From: Hesseltinella vesiculosa
Lineage: Eukaryota > Mucoromycota > Mucoromycetes > Mucorales > Cunninghamellaceae
Reading direction: 5' to 3'
Assembly (NCBI GenBank): GCA_002104935.1
Contig: MCGT01000001.1
Span: 186,001 to 250,000 of the forward strand
DNA: 64,000 bases
Part shown: one piece after another, positions 55,748 to 64,000 of the stretch
Layout of the letters: every line of letters starts with the position of its first letter
Numbering within the stretch: the stretch's first letter is position 1
The notes under the pieces: generated by a model
The model's database searches: none
Seen by the model: the letters and a program-made list of their open reading frames with translations, nothing else
What the model was told of the DNA's origin: nothing
Position numbers and translations under genes: made by a program

Positions 55748-58147
55748 CCGCATTCATATTATATATACCAGATTACGTACTTCAGTTTACCCCTGCTTTG
55801 TTCCTAAAAAAACAAAAATGATGCAAAGATAAAATTAAAAACGGCATGGTGCACTCGCTATCTAGCAACTTGCACGACACATGCAAATCCATCTAAGCGA
55901 AGGAAAATGCATTTTCGATTGCCTTCCAACCACTTTTACGCTGCTGCGTAATTATATTTACCAGTAATGCCATTTAAGCGACTGGATAATACAAACATCA
56001 GGAGGCTGGTACTGGCTGGTCGTGATAGGAGGTAAAAATATTATTTCTACATTTTCAAGGCACTTTTTCAGCTCATCATCGATTTATTGAGTTGGGTCAT
56101 TGTCCAAGATGAGGAAGCATTTTTGACCAAGGTGTCTTTTGTCCATTTTTCAACATATTTCCACAATGCAATGCCGGAACACATCACCAGTAATCCAGGC
56201 TTTTTGGTTTCCGTAAACCCAGTTACCAGTATGTCCACAGGGCTGACGGTGACAATTTTAACATCGGTGTTTAAAAACCAAAATTGATGTCAGATCGTAT
56301 GAACCATCTAGTCAACCACTCTACCTGCGCGCAGAAAATAAAAAACATGTCGATGGTATAAAAAGGTACAAAAGATTTTGAAAGGTGTAAATACTCTCCT
56401 AGAAAAAATCTGAAAGGAAAAACGATGCACAAAAAAAAAACTGCTCTAGTTCACTTGGATTAAGCTTGTGAATGTTGTTTTAAGGACAGAGTGCGCTCAT
56501 CTCGAAAAAAACATTGGTCTCCAGGACACGCTTGAAAACCGTCAAAGTCTGAAAAAGCAATTGCGGGGACGGTAGCCAAGTTATCCCGGGTTCGAAAAAA
56601 ACCCATATTTAGACATAGCCAAAAAAATGTAATGTTTAAGCAAATACTTGCCTTCAAAGGGAATGAAAATAATTGTGAGCGATATATTTTTCTTTATATG
56701 GGTGATGGATTTTTTGAAAATATACTTTCTAAAAAAGTAGCAATTATACTTTTTAGGAAAGTATATTTTCAAAAAATCCATCACCCATATAAAGAAAAAT
56801 ATATCGCTCACAATTATTTTCATTCCCTTTGAAGGCAAGTATTTGCTTAAACATTACATTTTTTTGGCTATGTCTAAATATGGGTTTTTTTCGAACCCGG
56901 GATAACTTGGCTACCGTCCCCGCAATTGCTTTTTCAGACTTTGACGGTTTTCAAGCGTGTCCTGGAGACCAATGTTTTTTTCGAGATGAGCGCACTCTGC
57001 CCTTAAAACAACATTCACAAGCTTAATCCAAGTGAACTAGAGCTTTTTTTTTTTATGTACATCAGTTTTCCATTAAGATTTTTTCTAGGAGAGTATTTGC
57101 GCCTCTAATTTTTTTTTCGAAATCTTCTGTACCTTTGTATACCGTCGCCATGTTTTTTTTTTCTGCGCGCAAGAACGAGTTCAAACGATCTAACATCCTT
57201 TTTTTGGTTTTAAACACCGATGTTACAATTGTCACCGCTGCCAATTCTCCCTGAGGATATTTGTCACGCTCTTTTTTGATACGGCTAAAATGGCCACGAG
57301 CGATTAGGCTTATGTTTTTCCATAAAAAAGCCACGGCTCAAAAAAAAATATGATATAATATTCATTGCTCGTTCTTTGTGATTTAATACGGCGATTTAAT
57401 TATCCATTTCAGAAAACTAAAAGTTCTAAAGGTTTTTCACTATCGGCTGAGTGTAACCATGTTTAAGTCCTGTGCAACGTCCCAGTGTCAGTAATAATAC
57501 AAGTTACAACTTTATCATACTATAAGTTCAAATGATATTGACTGTATATGATGTAAGCTGTTCATGGCAAAGCTCTCGGGCCCCTATTTCTACTTACTGG
57601 TGAGCCACACATGCAGTAGAACATGCCATGACCACTCCACTCGATTCCCTTTTTCAGAAACGAATTAAACGATCGTTCCTTTTTTATTTTTTGGGCGGAA
57701 AGTTGCCCATGTAGTTTGAATGCCATGGTGACGATCAGAAAGGCTGGGGCCCAGTGTTACAAACATGCCATTTGCATGCCTCTACCTTCAGATATTCTAA
57801 TGGTACGGTATTTGTCATCAGTTGTTAAAGCCTGCTCTCAAAGGCAAAAGACTTGTTATGGAATGGCTGCAAGCGATTGCTTGGATTTTCTTTTTTTTTT
57901 CTCCATCACCCAACTGCACCTTTCCTAATATTCGACTGTCAGGGGCTTAAAAATTCTTGCGATGATCCCTCGCATCCAATTCATTGTGACACTCGTGCAC
58001 CCGAACCGTAGTATGATGGAGCAAAGGGCGAAGTTCCGCCTTTGCATTCTTAGCTACTATATTATTTAAAAATTAAAAAAAAGAACGTATAAACCTTTAA
58101 ATTGATATGTACAAAAGACAGAGATACACAAAAAATAGTATAAAATA
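55748..58147. other. 2.4-kb gene-free region with a long palindrome
   Basis: No functional gene is recognised. The region is A/T-rich and dominated by the inverted repeat at about 56235-57245. The rest (55748-56234 and 57246-58147) shows only short open frames. Confidence 0.55.
56235..57245. repeat. Long near-perfect palindrome (core arms 289 bp, ~24-nt loop)
   Basis: The core arms 56442-56730 and 56755-57043 are almost exact reverse complements (at least one A/G difference, at 56488 versus its partner); the loop is 56731-56754. Outside the core the pairing continues with more differences to about 56235 and 57245, where GACGGTGACAATTTTAACATC is matched by an inverted copy. The same 65-codon open frame lies in both arms (56460-56657 minus, 56829-57026 plus). 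No transposase or terminal duplication is seen. Confidence 0.9.
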
Positions 58148-60343
58148 TTAGCGCAGTTTCCAGAGCAAATAGCACAAGGAGACAGTAAGGCTGCCAAGAA
58201 ATTCGATTTCATACCCCGTCAGGTCATCGTCGGCAGGATTACGTCCATGCTTGTGGTTGGCAAATATTTGTACAGGTGGCCGAGAGGCATCCTCCAAGGC
58301 GTTGTATTCAAATGAAACAAAAAAGGTCGAGGCATCGCCCATGTAGATCAGCAGCGAGTAGCGGTCGCTAGACAAGGTGATGTCGCCCGACATCGGATGC
58401 AGTCGTTTCAGCCCATGGAGCACAGATGCCCAAGGCAGTTTCAAGTCGAGGAATCGACTGAGCTGTGGCATGTTTGAGCTTGTGATTGGTGTTCGTGCAA
58501 ACTGGGTAGAGAGGGCCATCAAGGAAGCACGGTCTTCAGAATCGGCTTGGTCCTTGGCAGGGGCTGGTGAAGCTCGAGCTGAGTGAGCTGGGTCTCGTTG
58601 ACAAATAGCTTCCTTTAAGCGGTTCCATCCCGAATCCAATTCGCAAATGGCAATGGCCTACAAAAAAAAAAAAAAAATAGGGAAATGACGATGATGAGCA
58701 AAACAGATGAAATTTTGCCAGCAAAAAAAAAAAAAAAAAAAACATCGCAGGGCTGCCTACCTGTTCCACCAGAACATCAATGCGTTTTAGTGCACAATCG
58801 ATCACATCTTGGAGTTTGTAGTTGGTGGCGAGGGTTTCTTGCAAGTGGTGGCGCCATTGCTCAGGGTGCTGGTGGACCACAGTGCGCCACGAGGTGGCGT
58901 CCATGGCTTGATAAGTAACGAGGATGTAGTAACACATTTCAAGCTTGCAGTCGTCGTCGGGAGAGTGTGCCGTTGGGGTCAGGATCAGCGAATGGCGGAA
59001 GGGCGACTCGGCAAATGAGACCTGGTCCTGTTCATACGAGAAGCTGAAGTCGTTCGAGCTGACGAAGCAAGCGATGGGCTCCTCATTTGATACCAGGGGC
59101 TGCATGCCGAGTTTGCGGCAATTGCGCAGCAATGTGGGTAGCAGGGCGGGTGTGGGCTGGCGTGACATGTCCAACTCATACTTACCACGTACTAGCCGAT
59201 TGCGTGTGTATGCTCCGAGGCGCTTTTGCTTATTGAACGTGAAGGACAAGTGATGGATCAGGTCCAGTAGATGGCGGTGAGAAGTGTCGTCCAAGGGCAA
59301 GAGTGAGTCCAGGTGGTCCAGGGTGTACTGCATGTAGCGCAGTGCAAAATCAGCGGCAAATGAGTTGACATGGATACGCTGCTTGAACCGGTCGCATTCC
59401 TCAGTGAAATCCTTGAAGCCAGCGCGGCGGGCATCGTGTTTCTCGTGTGTGTAAGGTGAGAAAGTCAGGCGACCATAGCGACGATGCAGTGTATAAAGAG
59501 TGGCAGACACAAACATGCCTGTAAATCGGGCTTCGCACAGCACGGTGCCACCGCGGAAGACTTGCATCAGGTAGATCACTGGCGACTGCACACATAATAG
59601 ACGAGGTTGGCCATAGCGAGACACGCACCGTTCATTGTCCTCTGAAGGCTGGTGGCCATTGGTTCCAAATACAATCAAGTGCATTCCCACGCTTTGCAAG
59701 TACGCAGCATATTCCTTCATAAATGTGCGCGTTAGGTCTTCATACCACGGCAAAAGGCTGGCAGGGAGGTCCATAGAGGTTGAAGCTGATGCATTTGAGA
59801 TTGTCCAGAGTGGTTCCATGTCGGCCAACAACAGTGGGGTGCGGCAAAAGTGGAGCAAACGAGACGCCTTCAAGATCACATTCAGTTCATCAGCCTCCAT
59901 CATTTCACCCGACTCATGTGACGATGACCGATCGGCCCATTTCGAGTATATCTTGAAAGCTTTGTCATGAGCAGCTTGAAGCCGGGTCCGACGGAGGTAA
60001 ATGGTCAGGAACGGTTCACCGTGACGCATCAGATAGTCTTTGTCTCGGCCATGAGTGAATTCGGTTGTTGCTTGAGCATAGGCATCGCGGAGCACGCTGT
60101 TGGCGTCGGCAAGGCGCACGGCCGTGTAAATCACGTCGTTGCCTGGCTCGGTTGCTGATGGCTGGAGAGCGGCTGGCGCTGGTCGAGATGCTGATGGATG
60201 GAGAACTACCGGTCCTAGTCTATTTGTTGTGGGGGCTGGCGTGTTGGCTGCCGATGTGTTAGTGTTTGAGGTTGTAGCAGTCTTTGTTAGACCTATGCGA
60301 ATTGAAAGAACAAATATGCAAAGAGGGCGTTCAATGAAAATCC

Positions 60344-60390
<47 letters not shown>

Positions 60391-63300
60391 TTGGACAGCA
60401 GGGCTACTACTATCGGCTGTCATTGGTGATTTACAGAGACGTCCAGTGTCCTCGACATCAAAAATGCTCATGCCGTCTTTTTCAACAATGCTGCCATGGT
60501 GAGATGACGGTGTGGGTGCAGATGAGTCCTGAGCCGAAGGAGGGCGTTGTCTGGATTGCGACGATGCACTGGTGTGGTTGATGACAAGGCTCTTGAGCGT
60601 TGAAAAATTGACCTCGATCTTTCCAGCGGTAGTGGCTGCATCTGACGATTCGGCATTGGAAGAACGGAAGCGAGTGCTGGAGGGCGTTTGCGGTGTGTGA
60701 TCTTGCGGCTGAGCCAGTCGGACAATGCTGTTGGTGGTAGGTGAGCCATTGGTGGATGCGATATTGGCAACAGTGGCACTGCCATTGTCAAGGTCGCCAT
60801 TGTCATTTTGGGCAGCATCTATCCAAGCAGACAAGGATCCATTGTACTGATTATGCTGCATGTGACCAATCACTGTGGCCGATGTTAGGATGCTGCTCAT
60901 GGTGTAGGTGTGGTTGAAGAGACCCATCTTCTGGTACAAAATGTTGTTTAGAGCGAGGTGACGAGCTTCCTGTTGGGTCAATAAGCGGCGAACCATGGTA
61001 AAGAGCTGGTCTGAAACATGACTGGTGCAGTTGTAGGCATAGGCCGTGGTGACATCACAATCCATGATGAACAAAACAAAGGAATGGTGGTGGTCGTCCT
61101 CCTTGTAGCTGATTTTTTTGTGTAGGATGGCGCCAGATTTGGACATGGAGGAGGCGACGGAATCTTGACGCTGGTGGAGTTCTAGTTTTGTGTGCTCTTC
61201 TTTAGTGAGTGGGCTAGGTTGTTGCTTTTTGAAGGACAGTTGCGATGACCAGTAGCTTTCAGAACTGTGGCGACGGGAGCTGAAGCCACTGGCAAAGCCG
61301 AGCTCTGGCAGGCCACCAATGATCATATATCGATAATGCTTGGTAACGTCACGCTCAGTTGCAGAAGGTGGTTGAAATGCTGCGTGGGTCCGGCCAGCGC
61401 GAGAGTGCTTCGCATGAGTCGAAGAGAGAGGCAGCTCGTAGATATCGTAGTCATCACATGTGGGTGCGGAAGACAAAGCGTCGAAAGCATCTCGCATAAG
61501 TGCGCGCGCCATCACTGGCCGTGTGCCATGGAGACCCGTCAGCTCGGTATCCAGCTGCTGAAGAATGTTGGGCATGGTCCAAGGAGCAAGCTGGGTGGTC
61601 CAGGACGTTCGTGTAACTGTTGGGCTATCCCACGAGAAAGCCTTGTCAAGGACCTGTAGGAAGGATGTCGTAGTGTTTGTGATCGAATGTGACAGATCGG
61701 TTGAGGCATGATGCAGGCTGAAGTTGTCAAAAGGATAGCTGGGCTCGGCATGGATTGCTGTGTGAATGATCTGTTCGACAATGAAGTCGCACACGGTTTG
61801 CTTGAAGCAGCGACCAAGATGATCGAGGAGATACGAGCCATCAATTCCTCCAATTGGCCAGATGTCAATCGAAAGGCGGTAGCCAGGACGTCCATCCCCC
61901 AGAAAATCGTCCGAGGCTATGGCGTCTACATCCAGATCGTCCCGTAGGTACTCGGAGATCTGTGCATCATCGATGGTAATACCGCGTTGTCCGCGAGCCA
62001 CATGAGTCACAAAGATGCCATGTTCGTCAACTACTGTAAAACAGACACCAGCCACGCCTTCGCCCACATTGAACTCAAACGGAGTGCATTTTCCAGGAGT
62101 GCGACTTGTGCAGCTATAGTACAAGCACACCTCTTGAAGCTGATGATCTTGACCAGCTACGGACGAGACACTTTGTCTAGGGAGAGATGTGGAGGGAAAG
62201 AAAAAAAAAAAAAAAAAAAAAAAACTAGGTCAGCATCCAAGTTTCTTTTCTCATTTAAATGAAATAATAAAATACACAAGACATTTGTTTACCCCAAAGG
62301 ACCAGAATACGAGCCATAACGAAGCATGCGATGACGGCGAACTAGCGAGGACAGATCAGTCCCTTCCAAGGCTCGAAGAGGCCCAACCAGATTGTTCTGA
62401 CGAAGCAAATTCAAAAAATGAGGAATGTTGTTGATGATCGGTGGAATGACAAGTGTGCGTCGGAAAGAAGGCGGTTTGGTAACGGGCAACATGAATTCGA
62501 TATCCTAAATACAATATGAGATGTAAGAGAGGGCGTGGTGAGCCAGATTCGTAAATTGTCGGTAGTATTTCTTCTCTGCTTACAGCACGAGATAGCTTGG
62601 AGGTAGGATTGCGAGTTAAGAATTGTTGCACCTCCTTCATAGTCAACTGCGTGGTCAAGCGACTCTCTAGCATTTCGACAAAATCAGAAATCCATTTGCC
62701 AAACTGGACGCCATACACTTCGACAGTGAGTTCTCGTAATTCTGTGGGCCGGCTGTGTTTCTTGAGGCTGGGTGATTTGGCACTGCTGCCGTCTCCTTTA
62801 CTTGGGCTTGTGAGTGCTTTGGGACTATATTTGTCGCTATGCGGGCTGCCATGGGGTGTGCTGTGGCCAAAGGAGAACGAAGAGGCTGTGTGTAATCGTG
62901 AATGAGGGCCGTTGGTGGCACCGCCCGCACTGGTTGAGCCGTTGAGGTCGAGAAGAGACGAGCCATAGGGCGAGGAGGGGCGGATGGAATCATTATCGTT
63001 CTGGGAGTCCGAGTCCAAGGGGTGCAAGGTCGGACCTTCGGACAAGGTGCAATAGATCACTTGGTCATCATTCATCATGACGTACATGTTAGGCTGGTTA
63101 CGGACAGCGGCAAAGCGGAGAACTTCGTTGGCCAAGAAAGTCAGCGCAGCGTTGGGTTGCAAGCGCCAATGAAGTGGAATGCGTTTCTTTAGCAAGCAAG
63201 GGCATTGGAAATGGCCAGGCTGGAATTTCTTGGGTGGAGTGTGGTTTTTATCTTCAGCCGACGTTGATAAAAGATCGACCAGGTTATCGTCTGTATGCAA

Positions 63301-64000
63301 GGCGTGGTTGACAGCATCCTCTTCAGATACATCTCCACTATCATCCTGATCGTCGCTGTCGCTGTCGTCCGTGCTTGAGGAATCGCGCTGGTTGTAAGTG
63401 GATTGCTGGCCAGGCGTCAGCAAGTATTTGCTAACGGAAAGAGATAGAGAGGGAGGGTAAGCAATGTTCTCAAAAAAGGTAATAGTATGATGATGTATTT
63501 ACCTGTAGGTTCGAGTGTTATGCAACGCTTGAAGCAAGACCAGTTGATTGGTGCGTTCCATCACGTCTTTGACCATGTTCTTTGTGACACGGATGATCTC
63601 CGATCGGTTCACAGGCAGCTGGACTTTGGAGTAAAAATATATCTGGACGCTTTGTCGGAGCGGGATCAAGAGAAGCCAGTATAGCTGAGATTGTGTCTGC
63701 TGGTCGGTGGTGGCTGACAAGACTTCACCATGATGATCATCATCTATGCCAAGAAGGCCAAGGCTGTTGACACCGTTGTCATCAGATTCAGGTTCCATGA
63801 GGCTGATGCCAAGTCCCTGGCAGAAATCGTCGTTTTTGCTGGCAGTTTCGCGAGGTGACATTGATTTGCCGAGGTCGAGGCTGATGTTGAGACCTTCCAA
63901 GTGGAATTCGTCGTCGTGGGGCTGATCTGTAGGGTCGTGCATAGAGGATGGGAAATCCAGGGCTGAGCTGGCATCGAACATGTTCTGAGCATAAAATGCA
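58148..64000 (-). CDS. SZT2-like protein (KICSTOR subunit), C-terminal part, truncated by window edge
   Basis: Model: complement of 63503->64000, 62584-63430, 62293-62504, 60390-62176, 58761-60214 and 58148-58657 (about 1,770 aa shown; the N-terminal part lies beyond 64000). Blocks resembling SZT2 include LVLLQALHNTRTY, FQPGHFQCPCLLKKRIPLHWR, NQPNMYVMMND, VEVYGVQFGKWISDFVEML and LTRNPTSKLS. Ser-rich disordered inserts separate them. In animals SZT2 holds GATOR1 on the lysosome so that TORC1 responds to nutrients. The acceptor of the last long exon is uncertain: 60214 is the choice that keeps the frame, while the stronger-looking CATAG upstream (60294) runs into a stop. The first intron of that pair holds a 41-nt A-run on the sense strand. 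The stop at 58148 follows a hydrophobic end (LTVSLCYLLWKL). Confidence 0.68.

Noticed and set aside
56585..56600. GGTTCGAA sequence resembling a tRNA T-arm
   Set aside because: No acceptor, D or anticodon stems fit around it, and it lies inside the palindrome arm.
56460..57026. Mirrored 65-codon open frames in the palindrome arms as genes
   Set aside because: They are copies of one another by the inverted repeat and have no domain, signal peptide or splice support, so repeat content explains them.

Overview
The window is nuclear DNA of a filamentous fungus, most probably an early-diverging one (Mucoromycota). The evidence is short spliceosomal introns (about 45-120 nt, with CTAAC-like branch sites) in most genes, a fungal cell-wall gene set (beta-1,3-glucan synthase, GH5 exo-glucanase, an exomer ChAPs protein, a Rax1-like protein), and families that the model yeasts lack (a RING-BRCT protein of BRCA1/BARD1 type, a SOSS-B-like OB-fold protein, an SZT2-like protein). 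Long A/T homopolymers (10-41 nt) are common in introns and spacers. I rebuilt the exon structures by hand from splice signals, reading frame and family motifs. Every multi-exon model listed keeps an open frame from start to stop, except the last gene, which runs off the right edge.

Layout. 0-8.6 kb: membrane GH5 exo-glucanase (+), then RasGEF, BUB2-type TBC GAP and SOSS-B-like protein (all -). 8.7-16 kb: membrane acyl-CoA-binding protein (-), RING-tandem BRCT protein (+), p23/CS protein (+), F-box protein (+). 16.5-26.4 kb: MAP-kinase phosphatase, small coiled-coil protein, DnaJ/DnaJ-X protein, TIS11-type CCCH protein, Lcl2-like protein and an RGS-oxidoreductase fusion (all -). 26.8-30.1 kb: small secreted GPI-type protein (+), unknown protein with an RVxF motif (+), ricin-B-fold lectin (-). 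30.1-32.3 kb: gene-free, with a ~0.7 kb inverted repeat. 32.3-36 kb: TIM50 (+) and a forkhead factor (-). 36-38.8 kb: gene-poor. 38.8-51.9 kb: ChAPs/exomer protein (+), two-RRM protein (-), Rax1-like protein (+), glucan synthase FKS (+). 51.9-58.1 kb: tandem ~340 bp repeats, a PD-(D/E)XK-like gene of unknown role (+), and a ~1 kb near-perfect palindrome. 58.1-64 kb: the C-terminal ~1,770 residues of an SZT2-like protein (-), cut by the window edge.

Themes. Cell wall and polarity: FKS, GH5, the ChAPs protein (exomer cargo export, e.g. chitin synthase, in yeast), Rax1-like, RasGEF and a MAP-kinase phosphatase. Genome maintenance and mitosis: RING-BRCT, SOSS-B-like and BUB2 proteins lie within 6 kb of each other. 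Nutrient and lipid biology: SZT2-like (TORC1/KICSTOR), membrane ACBP with a candidate FFAT motif, and the RGS-FSP1-like fusion. The items most worth checking are the RING-BRCT protein, the RGS-oxidoreductase fusion, the two large inverted repeats and the structured tandem repeats. No tRNA, rRNA or CRISPR array was recognised.
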